From assembly GCF_040932035.1 (NCBI RefSeq), contig NZ_JBFRBB010000004.1:434001-498000 (forward strand): 64,000 bases of DNA, given 5' to 3'. The notes below the pieces were generated by a model. It saw nothing but the letters and a program-made list of their open reading frames with translations, did not search any database and had not been told where the DNA came from. Both the position numbers and the translations under genes were made by a program. This stretch comes from Hoeflea_A sp040932035. Lineage in GTDB: Bacteria > Pseudomonadota > Alphaproteobacteria > Rhizobiales > Rhizobiaceae. This document shows positions 36,417 through 45,762 of this stretch, piece by piece. The first letter of the stretch is position 1, and each line of letters starts with the position of its first letter.

Positions 36417-39004
36417 GCGAGACCAAGGACGACAAAACCATCAGCGTGTCGGGCAAGAAGACACTGACGCTGAAGCGCTCCGGTGTGGAGCAGGGGACGG
36501 TGCGCCAGGATATGGGGCGCGGCCGGACCAAGGCTGTGGTTGTCGAAACGCGTAAAAGGCGGATCTCCCGGCCCGAGGACGAAAAGCCCGCGTCGCTGGC
36601 AGCCGGTATCAAGCCGAAGCCCGCTTCCGCCGAGAAGCCTGCGCCCAAGGCGCCTGCCGAGCAGAAACGCGAACAGTCCAAGAAGGCGTCCGTTCTCAAC
36701 GAACTGTCCGCCAATGAGATGGATGCCCGCAAGCGCGCCCTCGAAAACGCCAAGATCCGCGATGCCGAGGAGCGTCAGCGTGCCGAGGAAGAAGCCAAGG
36801 TGCGTGCGGAGGAGGAAGCACGCCGCAAGGTTGAGCTGGAAGAGGAAGCCAAGCGTCAGGCCGAAGAAGATGCGCGCCTGAAAGCGGACGAGGAAAAGCG
36901 GGCGGCCGAAAGCGCCGAAGCCGAAGCCGTGGCCGAACCGGAGCAACCGATTGCACCGGAACCTGTGCCTGCCCCTGTGGAACGACCGGCGCGCGCGCAG
37001 CGCCAGGAAGAAGCCGGAGATTCCGCTTCACGCGGCAAGCCGCAGCCACAGCGTGGCAAACCTTCCCGCCCCGAAACGCCGAAGCCGTCGCGCCCGCGTG
37101 GTGACGATTCGCGCCGGCGCGGAAAACTGACGCTCAATGCCGCTCTCAACGAAGACGGCAACCAGCGCGGCCGCTCCCTGTCTGCCATGCGTCGTCGTCA
37201 GGAAAAGATGAAGCGCGCGCAGATGCAGGAGCCGCGCGAAAAGATTGCCCGCGAAGTTACGCTGCCCGAGACGATCACCATTCAGGAACTTTCCCAGCGG
37301 ATGGCTGAACGGTCTGTCGACGTCATCAAGTTTCTGATGAAGGAAGGTCAGATGATGAAGCCGGGCGATGTGATCGATGCTGATCTGGCTGAGCTGATCG
37401 CCGGTGAATTCGGCCATACGGTCAAGCGCGTGGCCGAGTCCGACATCGAGGAAGGCATCTTCGATATCAGCGACGACGAGAGCACGCTCAAGCCGCGCCC
37501 GCCGGTTGTCACGATCATGGGGCACGTCGACCACGGCAAGACGTCGCTGCTCGATGCCATCCGCAACGCCAACGTTGTTTCCGGCGAGGCGGGCGGCATT
37601 ACCCAGCATATCGGCGCCTATCAGGTTGAGCAGAACGGTCAGAAGATCACATTTATCGACACGCCGGGCCATGCGGCCTTTACCGCAATGCGCGCCCGCG
37701 GCGCGCAGGCGACCGACATCGCTATCCTGGTTGTTGCGGCCGACGACAGCGTCATGCCGCAAACGATTGAATCGATCAATCATGCCAAGGCGGCCGAAGT
37801 GCCGATCATCGTTGCCATCAACAAGATCGACAAGCCGGAAGCCGACGCCAACAAAGTGCGCACCGAGCTTCTGCAGCATGAAGTGTTTGTCGAATCGATG
37901 GGCGGTGAAGTGCTCGATGTCGAGGTTTCGGCCATCAAGGGCACCAATCTCGACAAATTGCTGGAAGCAATCCTGCTGCAGGCCGAAATCCTCGATCTGA
38001 AAGCCAATCCGGATCGTACCGCCGAAGGCACAGTCATCGAAGCGCAGCTCGACCGTGGCAGGGGTTCCGTCGCGACCGTGCTCGTTGAAGCCGGCACGCT
38101 TCACACCGGTGACATTGTCGTTGCCGGCGACGAATGGGGCCGTGTACGCGCATTGGTCGATGACCACGGCAAACAGGTCAAGGAAGCTGGTCCCGCTATG
38201 CCGGTCGAGGTGCTCGGCCTGCAGGGAACACCGCAGGCCGGCGACCGCTTCGCCGTCGTTGAAAACGAGGCCCGCGCCCGTGAAATTGCTGAATACCGCC
38301 AGCGCATCGCCCGTGAAAAGGCGGTCGCAAGACAGGCCGGTACCCGCGGTTCGCTCGAGCAGATGATGACGCAGCTTCAGGATGCCGGCGTCAAGGAATT
38401 CCCGCTGGTTATCAAAGGTGACGTGCAGGGTTCGATCGAAGCCATTGCCGGCGCGCTGGACAAGCTGGGCACCGATGAGGTGCGCGCCCGTATCGTCCAT
38501 TCGGGCGCAGGCGGCATAACCGAATCGGATATTTCGCTGGCCGAGGCCTCGGACGCCGCCATCATCGGCTTCAACGTTCGCGCCAACACCCAGGCGCGCG
38601 ACGCTGCCGCGGCCGCCGGCATCGAAATCCGCTACTACAACATCATCTACGATCTCGTCGACGATGTGAAAGCGGCAATGTCCGGCATGCTTTCGCCCGA
38701 GCGCAGGGAAACATTCCTCGGCAATGCCGAAATCCTTGAGGTGTTCAACATCACCAAGGTCGGCAAGGTCGCCGGTTGCCGCATTACCGAAGGCAAGGTC
38801 GAGCGTGGCTCCGGTGTACGCCTGATCCGCGACAGCGTGGTCATCCATGAAGGCAGCCTGAAGACCCTCAAGCGCTTCAAGGATGAGGTCGCCGAAGTCA
38901 ATGCCGGCCAGGAATGCGGCATGGCCTTCGAAAACTACGAGGATATCCGCGCCGGCGATGTGATCGAGTGCTTCCGCGTCGAGCACATAACACGCACGCT
39001 CTAA
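36413..39004 (+). CDS. infB: Translation initiation factor IF-2
   Basis: The 863-residue GTPase brings fMet-tRNA to the 30S subunit. A long amino-terminal extension (about 1-270) contains a highly charged Ala/Glu/Arg coiled coil (about 80-170) and a Pro/Arg-rich stretch. An IF2N domain (about 285-340) precedes the G domain, with GHVDHGKTS (about 370-378), DTPGH and NKID motifs. Domains II, III and the fMet-tRNA-binding domain IV follow. It overlaps ylxR by four bases and is the central gene of the operon. Confidence 0.98.
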   Translation: MSETKDDKTISVSGKKTLTLKRSGVEQGTVRQDMGRGRTKAVVVETRKRRISRPEDEKPASLAAGIKPKPASAEKPAPKAPAEQKREQSKKASVLNELSANEMDARKRALENAKIRDAEERQRAEEEAKVRAEEEARRKVELEEEAKRQAEEDARLKADEEKRAAESAEAEAVAEPEQPIAPEPVPAPVERPARAQRQEEAGDSASRGKPQPQRGKPSRPETPKPSRPRGDDSRRRGKLTLNAALNEDGNQRGRSLSAMRRRQEKMKRAQMQEPREKIAREVTLPETITIQELSQRMAERSVDVIKFLMKEGQMMKPGDVIDADLAELIAGEFGHTVKRVAESDIEEGIFDISDDESTLKPRPPVVTIMGHVDHGKTSLLDAIRNANVVSGEAGGITQHIGAYQVEQNGQKITFIDTPGHAAFTAMRARGAQATDIAILVVAADDSVMPQTIESINHAKAAEVPIIVAINKIDKPEADANKVRTELLQHEVFVESMGGEVLDVEVSAIKGTNLDKLLEAILLQAEILDLKANPDRTAEGTVIEAQLDRGRGSVATVLVEAGTLHTGDIVVAGDEWGRVRALVDDHGKQVKEAGPAMPVEVLGLQGTPQAGDRFAVVENEARAREIAEYRQRIAREKAVARQAGTRGSLEQMMTQLQDAGVKEFPLVIKGDVQGSIEAIAGALDKLGTDEVRARIVHSGAGGITESDISLAEASDAAIIGFNVRANTQARDAAAAAGIEIRYYNIIYDLVDDVKAAMSGMLSPERRETFLGNAEILEVFNITKVGKVAGCRITEGKVERGSGVRLIRDSVVIHEGSLKTLKRFKDEVAEVNAGQECGMAFENYEDIRAGDVIECFRVEHITRTL

Positions 39005-39025
39005 GAGCTGCCGGTTGTATTGAGG

Positions 39026-39046
39026 CTGGCGCCGAAACGGCGCCAG
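39026..39046 (+). repeat. Hairpin in the infB-rbfA spacer
   Basis: CTGGCGCC and GGCGCCAG enclose GAAAC, an 8-bp GC-rich stem. It is followed by mixed pyrimidines (TCGGTTTGCTTTC), so it could attenuate transcription partially or protect the infB mRNA end. Confidence 0.5.
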
Positions 39047-39108
39047 TCGGTTTGCTTTCATTCGCGAACGGTCCTATCCCGGCGCAAATGTTTGAAAAGG
39101 TTAAATAA

Positions 39109-39516
39109 ATGTCCCGCTTTTCGTCGTCCGGGCCCTCGCAGCGCCAGCTGCGTGTCGGTGAACAGGTCCGTGCCGCCATCACCACTGTTTTGCAGCGTGG
39201 CGAAGTGCGCGATCCGCAGATTGAAAAAACCGTCATTGCCATTTCGGAAGTGCGCATGTCGCCGGATCTGAAAATCGCGACGGCCTATATCACGCCGCTT
39301 GGCGATACCGATCACGCATCGATTGTCGATGCGCTGAACCGCAATGCGCGCTACATCCGCAAACGGGTTACACCGGCTCTTCGGCAGATGAAGTACATGC
39401 CGGATCTGCGATTTCGCGACGACACCAGTTTCGACAATTATCAGAAGATCGACGACCTGTTGCGCTCGCCCGAAGTCATGCGCGACCTTGAGCGCGACGA
39501 CGAGGTCGATGAATAA
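39109..39516 (+). CDS. rbfA: Ribosome-binding factor A
   Basis: The 135-residue KH-fold protein binds helix 1 of 16S rRNA during 30S maturation. The amino part has QRQLRVGEQVRAAITTVLQR, the middle ISEVRMSPDLKIATAYITPL, and the end MKYMPDLRFRDDTSFDNYQK, all as expected. Its stop TAA shares its last base with the truB ATG (TAATG), giving tight translational coupling. Confidence 0.96.
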   Translation: MSRFSSSGPSQRQLRVGEQVRAAITTVLQRGEVRDPQIEKTVIAISEVRMSPDLKIATAYITPLGDTDHASIVDALNRNARYIRKRVTPALRQMKYMPDLRFRDDTSFDNYQKIDDLLRSPEVMRDLERDDEVDE

Positions 39517-40451
39517 TGGCGCGGCGCGGTAAAAAGAAGGGCCGCCCGGTATCCGGATGGCTCATATTGGACAAGCCCGTCGATTTCGGGTCGACCGAAG
39601 CAGTCTCCAAAATCCGCTGGCTGTTCAAAGCCCAGAAAGCTGGACACGCAGGCACGCTTGATCCGCTGGCCTCCGGCATGCTGCCGATCGCGCTCGGTGA
39701 TGCGACGAAGACGGTCCCCTATGTCATGGACGGGCGTAAGATCTATCAGTTTACCGTACGTTGGGGCGAGGAACGCACGACGGACGACCTTGAAGGCGAT
39801 GTCAGCAACAGCAGTGATCTGCGCCCGCGGGAAACCGATATTCGCGCGCTTTTGCCCGATTATACGGGTGTCATCGAGCAGATCCCGCCGCAGTTTTCCG
39901 CCGTCAAGATCGACGGCAACCGCGCCTATGACCTTGCCCGCGAGGGCGAGGCCGTTGAAATCCCGGCCCGTGAGGTTGAAATCCATCGGCTCGATCTCAT
40001 TGCCTGCCCGGATGAAAATACGGCGCTTTTTGAAGTCGAATGCGGCAAGGGGACCTATGTGCGGGCGCTGGCGCGCGACATGGGCCGTGATCTCGGCTGC
40101 TTCGGCCATATCTGCGCATTGCGCCGCACCTATGTCGCACCGTTCGGAGAAGACGACATGGTGACGCTCGAGGAACTCGTCGCGCTTGAAAAGGTCGAAG
40201 ACGATGCCGAGCGCCTGGCGGCTCTGGATGCGCACATTATCGATACCGGCGAGGCACTGGCGCTGTTGCCGCACCTGGCGGTAAACGATCAGCAGGCGCA
40301 GCGCCTGCGGTGCGGCAATCCGATCCTGTTGCGCGGTCGCGATGCGCCCTTGCCGACCGACGAGGCCTATGCGACCCGGAACGGCAAACTCGTGGCCATA
40401 GGTGAGATAGCCCAAGGGGAGTTTCATCCGCGGCGCGTATTCGGCGGATAG
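39516..40451 (+). CDS. truB: tRNA pseudouridine(55) synthase
   Basis: The 311-residue enzyme isomerises U55 in the T-loop of tRNAs. The amino-terminal GWLILDKPVDFGSTEAVSK and the catalytic HAGTLDPLASGMLPIALGDA (nucleophilic Asp in GTLDPLA) define TruB. The later QIPPQFSAVKIDGNRAYDLA is also conserved. It is coupled to rbfA and followed after 188 bases by rpsO. Confidence 0.97.
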   Translation: MARRGKKKGRPVSGWLILDKPVDFGSTEAVSKIRWLFKAQKAGHAGTLDPLASGMLPIALGDATKTVPYVMDGRKIYQFTVRWGEERTTDDLEGDVSNSSDLRPRETDIRALLPDYTGVIEQIPPQFSAVKIDGNRAYDLAREGEAVEIPAREVEIHRLDLIACPDENTALFEVECGKGTYVRALARDMGRDLGCFGHICALRRTYVAPFGEDDMVTLEELVALEKVEDDAERLAALDAHIIDTGEALALLPHLAVNDQQAQRLRCGNPILLRGRDAPLPTDEAYATRNGKLVAIGEIAQGEFHPRRVFGG

Positions 40452-40639
40452 CGGTCATCGCCGGCCCACGGCTGTGCCGCGGATCGTCAATGCGCACAAA
40501 TGAAATAAAACTGGCATTTTGCGATTTTCTGACTTATATGCTGCGCGATACGGGGCATATGTCACCGTAAAACGCGGCCCAGGCTGGACGACATCTCGGC
40601 CATGGGCGTCTTATCCCTCCAAAATGAAAGGAAGGCACG

Positions 40640-40909
40640 ATGTCGATTACTGCTGAACGCAAAGCAGAACTGATGACGGAATATGCAACCAAGGAAGGCG
40701 ATACCGGATCTCCAGAGGTTCAGGTGGCCATTCTGACAGAGCGCATTTCCAATCTGACGGAACATTTCAAGGACCACAAAAAGGACAATCATTCCCGCCG
40801 TGGCCTGCTGAAAATGGTTTCTAGCCGCCGTTCTCTTCTCGATTACCTGAAGAAGAAGGACGAAGAGCGGTATAAAAAGCTTATCGCGAGCCTCGGTATT
40901 CGCCGTTAG
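40640..40909 (+). CDS. rpsO: 30S ribosomal protein S15
   Basis: The 89-residue S15 protein binds 16S rRNA early in assembly of the platform. The whole family pattern is visible, including GDTGSPEVQVAILTERISNL, HKKDNHSRRGLL and the basic carboxy end. In many bacteria S15 represses its own translation by binding its mRNA leader. A GAAAGGAAGG ribosome site precedes the ATG. I could not identify a specific S15 target in the 188-bp leader. Confidence 0.98.
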   Translation: MSITAERKAELMTEYATKEGDTGSPEVQVAILTERISNLTEHFKDHKKDNHSRRGLLKMVSSRRSLLDYLKKKDEERYKKLIASLGIRR

Positions 40910-40915
40910 GTTTTT

Positions 40916-40943
40916 CCGGCGGGGACTTTGCGTGCCCCGCCGG
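40916..40943 (+). terminator. GC-rich hairpin between rpsO and pnp
   Basis: CCGGCGGGG pairs with CCCCGCCGG around a 10-base loop, then TTTCGTTT follows. The nine-pair stem starts six bases after the rpsO stop. It is probably a leaky terminator or an mRNA-stabilising structure in the rpsO-pnp unit, where such hairpins are commonly found. Confidence 0.6.
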
Positions 40944-41137
40944 TTTCGTTTCCGGGCACAATGGTGTGCGCGATGGAACGGTCACGGGGCAGGATTGCCG
41001 GTTGCTTGAGCATGCAAAGCCACCTGCTGTCTTGCCCGTGACGATAATACCGAAAAGGCCCAACGGTTGGGCCGTGTACGTTATCAAACGGGGCAGTGTG
41101 AAAAGGGTTCATGCTGTTTCCATACGAAGGACAAGAT

Positions 41138-43264
41138 ATGTTCAATACCCACAAGGTAGAAATCGAATGGGGCGGACGTCCGCTCATTCTCGAAACGGGC
41201 AAGATCGCCCGGCAGGCTGATGGTGCGGTACTCGCCACCTATGGCGAAAGCGTCGTTCTTGCGACGGTCGTCTCCGCCAAGCAGCCGACACCCGGCCGGG
41301 ACTTTTTCCCGCTGACCGTGAATTACCAGGAAAAGACCTACGCCGCCGGCAAGATCCCGGGTGGCTATTTCAAGCGTGAAGGCCGTCCGAGCGAAAACGA
41401 AACGCTGGTGTGCCGGCTCATCGACCGCCCGATCCGTCCGCTGTTTCCGAACGGCTACAAGAACGACACGCAGGTCATCATCACGGTGATGCAGCACGAT
41501 CTGGAAAACAATCCGGATGTGCTGTCCATGATCGCCACATCAGCGGCGCTCACCCTGTCCGGTGTCCCGTTCATGGGCCCGATCGGCGGCGCGCGCGTCG
41601 GCTATATCAGTGGCGAGTACATTCTCAATCCGCATGTCGACGAAATGCCTGAATCTTCCCTCGATCTGGTTGTTGCCGGAACGCAGGACGCCGTTTTGAT
41701 GGTTGAATCGGAAGCCAGCGAGCTGGCCGAAGATGTCATGCTTGGCGCCGTCATGTTCGGTCACAAGAGCTTCCAGCCGGTCATCGACGCGATCATCAAG
41801 CTCGCCGAAGTTGCTGCCAAGGAGCCGCGTGAATTCGAGCCGGAAGATCTGTCGGCGCTCGAAGACGCGATGCTCAAGCTTGCCGAAGATGAGTTGCGTG
41901 ATGCCTACAAGATCATCGACAAGGCCGAGCGTTATGACGCGGTTGACGCGGTCAAGGAAAAGGTCGTTGCGCACTTCCTTCCCGAAGGTGAGGAAGAGCC
42001 CGAATACGCCCCCGAACAGATCGGCGCCGTTTTCAAATCGCTTCAGGCAAAGATCGTTCGCTGGAACATTCTCGACACCAAGAGCCGTATCGATGGCCGC
42101 GAACTGGACACCGTTCGCGCCATTTCAGCCGAAGTCGGTGTTCTTCCGCGTACCCACGGCTCGTCCGTGTTTACCCGCGGCGAGACCCAGGCCATCGTTG
42201 TTGCGACGCTTGGAACCGGCGAAGACGAGCAGTATGTCGACAGCCTGACCGGCATGTACAAAGAAAACTTCATGCTGCATTACAACTTCCCGCCGTTCTC
42301 GGTTGGTGAAACCGGCCGTATCGGATCGCCCGGCCGCCGCGAAATCGGTCACGGAAAGCTGGCATGGCGGGCCATCCATCCGATGCTGCCGACAGGCGAG
42401 CAGTTTCCCTACACGTTGCGTGTGGTTTCTGAAATCACCGAATCCAACGGCTCGTCCTCAATGGCAACCGTCTGCGGCACCTCGCTTGCACTGATGGATG
42501 CCGGCGTTCCGCTGGCAAAGCCGGTCGCCGGTATTGCCATGGGCCTTATCAAGGAAGATGAGCGCTTCGCGGTTCTTTCCGACATCCTCGGCGATGAAGA
42601 CCACCTCGGCGACATGGACTTCAAGGTCGCTGGCACCAAGGACGGCATCACCTCGCTGCAGATGGACATCAAAATCACCGGCATCACCGAGGAGATCATG
42701 CAGATCGCTCTCGATCAGGCCAAGGGCGGCCGCCTGCACATTCTCGGCGAGATGGGTAAAGCCATCAATGAAAGCCGCGAAGAGCTCGGCGAGTTCGCAC
42801 CGCGCATCGAAGTCATGAACATCCCGGTCGACAAGATCCGTGACGTCATCGGCTCCGGCGGCAAGGTCATCCGCGAGATTGTCGAAAAGACCGGCGCCAA
42901 GATCAACATCGATGACGACGGCACCATCAAATTCGCTTCGTCTTCCGCCAAGGAAATCGAAGCGGCCAAAAAGTGGGTCCACTCGATCGTTGCAGAACCG
43001 GAAGTCGGCGTCATCTACGAAGGTACGGTCGTGAAGGTTGCCGATTTCGGCGCATTCGTGAACTTCTTCGGCCCGCGTGACGGCCTGGTGCATATTTCCC
43101 AGCTTGCACAGGAGCGCGTCGGCAAGACCTCGGACGTCGTCAAGGAAGGCGACAAGGTCTTCGTCAAACTTCTCGGCTTCGACGATCGCGGCAAGGTTCG
43201 CCTTTCCATGAAGGTCGTCGATCAGGAATCAGGCCAGGAAATTCCGCGCGAACCGGCTGAATAA
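41138..43264 (+). CDS. pnp: Polyribonucleotide nucleotidyltransferase
   Basis: The 708-residue phosphorolytic 3'-5' exoribonuclease acts in mRNA decay. Two RNase PH domains (about 1-210 and 310-540) flank a helical domain; FPPFSVGETGRIGSPGRREI and AGIAMGLIKEDERF lie in the catalytic second PH core. A KH domain (about 553-610, VIGSGGKVIREIVEKTGAKI) and a carboxy-terminal S1 domain (about 620-690) bind RNA. ATG 41138 (MFNTHKVEIEW) follows AAGGA. A terminator is 23 bases downstream. Confidence 0.98.
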   Translation: MFNTHKVEIEWGGRPLILETGKIARQADGAVLATYGESVVLATVVSAKQPTPGRDFFPLTVNYQEKTYAAGKIPGGYFKREGRPSENETLVCRLIDRPIRPLFPNGYKNDTQVIITVMQHDLENNPDVLSMIATSAALTLSGVPFMGPIGGARVGYISGEYILNPHVDEMPESSLDLVVAGTQDAVLMVESEASELAEDVMLGAVMFGHKSFQPVIDAIIKLAEVAAKEPREFEPEDLSALEDAMLKLAEDELRDAYKIIDKAERYDAVDAVKEKVVAHFLPEGEEEPEYAPEQIGAVFKSLQAKIVRWNILDTKSRIDGRELDTVRAISAEVGVLPRTHGSSVFTRGETQAIVVATLGTGEDEQYVDSLTGMYKENFMLHYNFPPFSVGETGRIGSPGRREIGHGKLAWRAIHPMLPTGEQFPYTLRVVSEITESNGSSSMATVCGTSLALMDAGVPLAKPVAGIAMGLIKEDERFAVLSDILGDEDHLGDMDFKVAGTKDGITSLQMDIKITGITEEIMQIALDQAKGGRLHILGEMGKAINESREELGEFAPRIEVMNIPVDKIRDVIGSGGKVIREIVEKTGAKINIDDDGTIKFASSSAKEIEAAKKWVHSIVAEPEVGVIYEGTVVKVADFGAFVNFFGPRDGLVHISQLAQERVGKTSDVVKEGDKVFVKLLGFDDRGKVRLSMKVVDQESGQEIPREPAE

Positions 43265-43287
43265 TCTCCGGTTGCGATGACAACAAA

Positions 43288-43317
43288 AAAACCCGCTGCT
43301 TAACGGCAGCGGGTTTT
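43288..43317 (+). terminator. Intrinsic terminator after pnp
   Basis: An A-run and CCCGCTGC pair with GCAGCGGG and a T-run around a TTAACG loop, a perfect and nearly symmetrical structure between convergent genes, so it can work in both directions. Confidence 0.93.
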
Positions 43318-43337
43318 CTTATTTGTATATGCGGTAT

Positions 43338-44372
43338 TCAGTCCTTCCACGCGCAAATGCCGATTGAGCCGCCGCTGTCCTTCGCCGATCCCGCATCGGC
43401 TTCGCTGACCAGCACCGAGGAGCCGTCGACGCACATGGCGATCTGATCGTCCATTCCTGCCATATCAAGCAGCACCTGGTCCCAGTGCCGATACTGAATG
43501 TCGTGTCCTTCGCCCGCATAGGCCCGCACCTTGGCGATATTCGGAAAGGCACCCTGCCAGAACTCGGCATGCACGGGCTTCACAGTGGCGTCCGCTTCGC
43601 CGTAATAGATAAAGGCCGGTGCGTTCACGCCCGTCAGATCGGCGACCCTGGCTGTGCAGAACCGGTTGAATTCGGCCAGCAGCGCCGCGCCATCCATTTT
43701 TTGGCCTCGCATGGAGAAGGTCCGGGCGCCGTCGTTGCGGCTTGCATCGGTAAAGCCCGGTATTTTGGCAGTCGGGCTGTTCTCGCCCAATGTCCACCAG
43801 GCGACGGGATCGCCTGCGTAGTAGGCAGCCGCCCCGACAATTTCGGCTTCCGACAATTTACAAAGGCCGCTCGTATCCGGGATTTCAGGGTCGTACTGGC
43901 TGTACGTGGCAAGCATATGCACCGATGTCACCCGGTCTCCCATCTTTTCCGCCGTTGCCGCCAGATACGGACCGCCGCCGGAAATTCCCACCAGGGCCGC
44001 TTTTTCAACGCCAAGATGGTCCAGAACGCGTACGACCTCATTCGCGTAGTCCTGATAGGTATGTCCCTCGGTCAGCGCCGTCTGGCCGAACCCGTCGCGC
44101 TCGACCGAGATTATCCGCAGCTTGAGGTCCTTGCGCAGGGTGCGCAGGAACTCGGTTATTCCAAAAACCGCGACCGAGGTGCCGGAGCCGCCAAAAAAGA
44201 CGACAGGCGTCCAGTCCTTTTCGCCTTCGTCGATATAGTAGAGTGTCTTTCCATCGGCCTCTTCCAGAGCCGATACCGTAGGGCCGATGTAATCAAAGGA
44301 TTCCGGCAAATCGACCGCCAGGGCGGCGGTGGAAAACACAGACAGAATTACCGCAAATGCTGACTTGATCAT
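43338..44372 (-). CDS. Secreted alpha/beta hydrolase
   Basis: A 344-residue alpha/beta-hydrolase with a clear signal peptide (IKSAFAVILSVFSTAALA, cleavage after residue 19), so it is periplasmic or secreted. The nucleophile elbow is ALVGISGGGPYLAA (Ser in GISGG). FFGGSGTSVAVF holds the probable oxyanion residues, and the acid and His are likely in IYYGEADATVKP and AGEGHDIQYRHWD. The tail contains two cysteines that may form a disulfide. Its substrate is unknown. It converges on pnp across the shared terminator and is the last gene on its strand here. Confidence 0.8.
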   Translation of the reverse strand: MIKSAFAVILSVFSTAALAVDLPESFDYIGPTVSALEEADGKTLYYIDEGEKDWTPVVFFGGSGTSVAVFGITEFLRTLRKDLKLRIISVERDGFGQTALTEGHTYQDYANEVVRVLDHLGVEKAALVGISGGGPYLAATAEKMGDRVTSVHMLATYSQYDPEIPDTSGLCKLSEAEIVGAAAYYAGDPVAWWTLGENSPTAKIPGFTDASRNDGARTFSMRGQKMDGAALLAEFNRFCTARVADLTGVNAPAFIYYGEADATVKPVHAEFWQGAFPNIAKVRAYAGEGHDIQYRHWDQVLLDMAGMDDQIAMCVDGSSVLVSEADAGSAKDSGGSIGICAWKD

Positions 44373-44560
44373 CTAGGTCGTCCTCGATGTTGAAATTGAT
44401 GGCAATTATGCGAATTGTCTTGCGCTGAGGCATCATGCAGCGGTGCAGGGCCGGCAAATACGGCCTGCCTTCCACCTGCCATCGATGAGCTTAACGCACG
44501 GATTTTTGACGCACAAGCAGCGCCGCCGGACCTCATCCTGTGCCGGGACAAGCCGTCAGG

Positions 44561-44591
44561 CCGACCGATGAATAATAGGTTCACCGGTCGG
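44561..44591. repeat. Interrupted inverted repeat downstream of fabI
   Basis: CCGACCG (44561-44567) and CGGTCGG (44585-44591) are separated by 17 bases in the 261-bp space between fabI and the secreted hydrolase gene. No T-run follows on either strand. It could be the fabI mRNA 3' structure or an operator for the hydrolase gene. Confidence 0.4.
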
Positions 44592-44633
44592 TACTGTCTG
44601 AAATGCGGATTTGGGTGATTGCCGGACCGGTGG

Positions 44634-45452
44634 CTATTTGCCGTTGCCGTTCGACCACTGGGTCTTGAGTTCGTCGAGGACCGGCATCGATGTGACGTGA
44701 TAGCCCGAATCGACGAAGTGGACTTCCCCGGTAACACCCTTTGAAAGGTCCGACAGCAGATAAAGTGCTGAACCGCCGACATCGTCGATCGTCACGTTGC
44801 GCCGCATCGGCGAGTTTCTCTGCTGGTAATTGTACATTTCGCGCGCGTCCTTTACGCCCGCGCCCGCCAGGGTGCGCACAGGTCCGGCCGAGATTGCGTT
44901 GACGCGGATATCGCTCGGGCCGTAATCGGCGGCCAGATAGCGCACGCTTGCCTCGAGGGCAGCCTTTGCCACACCCATGACATTGTAGTTCGGCATGACC
45001 CGGGTCGATCCCGCATAGGTCAGGGTTATCATCGAACCGCCTTGCGTCATCAGCGCTGCTGCGCGCTTGGCGATCTCGGTGAACGAAAAGCAGGAAATGA
45101 CCATGGTGCGCGAAAAGTTTTCGCGTGTGGTATCCGCGTAAAGTCCCTTCAGCTCATTGCGGTCGGAAAAGCCGATCGCATGGACAATAAAATCGATGCT
45201 GCCCCATTTGTCCTTGAGGACTGAGAATGCATTGTCGACCGTTTCTATGTCCTCGACATCGCAGGGTATGACAATGTCCGAGCCGAGCTGCTCGGCCAGC
45301 GGCCTGACGCGTTTGCCGAAACCCTCGCCCTGATAGGTAAAGGCCAGTTTGGCGCCTTCCGCATGAAGCGCCCGGGCAATGCCCCAGGCAATCGAATGAT
45401 CATTGGCGACCCCCATAATGAGGCCGCGCTTGCCCTTCATCAGTTCACCCAT
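44634..45452 (-). CDS. fabI: Enoyl-[acyl-carrier-protein] reductase (NADH)
   Basis: The 272-residue SDR-type reductase completes each fatty acid elongation cycle. The divergent cofactor loop GLIMGVANDHSIAWGIARAL is characteristic of FabI. The catalytic Tyr and Lys are in MPNYNVMGVAKAAL (Tyr156 and Lys163, the Y-x6-K spacing), with the second conserved Tyr in LTYAGS. ATG 45452 is used; a second ATG four codons on is possible. With fabA and fabB upstream on the same strand it forms the unsaturated fatty acid set. Rhizobia often carry another fabI elsewhere. Confidence 0.94.
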   Translation of the reverse strand: MGELMKGKRGLIMGVANDHSIAWGIARALHAEGAKLAFTYQGEGFGKRVRPLAEQLGSDIVIPCDVEDIETVDNAFSVLKDKWGSIDFIVHAIGFSDRNELKGLYADTTRENFSRTMVISCFSFTEIAKRAAALMTQGGSMITLTYAGSTRVMPNYNVMGVAKAALEASVRYLAADYGPSDIRVNAISAGPVRTLAGAGVKDAREMYNYQQRNSPMRRNVTIDDVGGSALYLLSDLSKGVTGEVHFVDSGYHVTSMPVLDELKTQWSNGNGK

Positions 45453-45762
45453 CGAGACCAGACCGTTTCTTGGTTAGATTGAATCATTTGACCGGAGTGT
45501 TTTTGGTCGCTGACAAGGCGGGTTGCACGCCGTGGTGCATCCCCACCACAAGTGCGAGCAAACGCAGTCAGCGGGCAAAAACACCCGGCCCATTCATCTC
45601 TGAATATCACCAACTTCGTCCTTTCAAGGGTGACGGACAATCGGCCCATCGGCGTCGTTGCGCCCCTTGCCCGATGCACCACATCGCGCTGCGCAACGCG
45701 CCTAGCCGAGTGAACCGTTTGTCCGCCATCAAATGCTTCAAGCTAACCATAAAACGGTCTAA
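45453..45762. other. 310-bp spacer between fabB and fabI
   Basis: No gene is seen. The strand-minus reading contains CCCTTGAA near 45622-45629 but no convincing -10. A small hairpin TGCAC-gccgtg-GTGCA is at 45524-45539. The spacer is unusually long for neighbours in one pathway, so fabI may have its own promoter, which I cannot place. Confidence 0.5.

Noticed and set aside
37028..39061. 677-codon open frame on the minus strand opposite infB
   Set aside because: Same reasoning: it mirrors IF-2 codons, and its translation has no recognisable domain.
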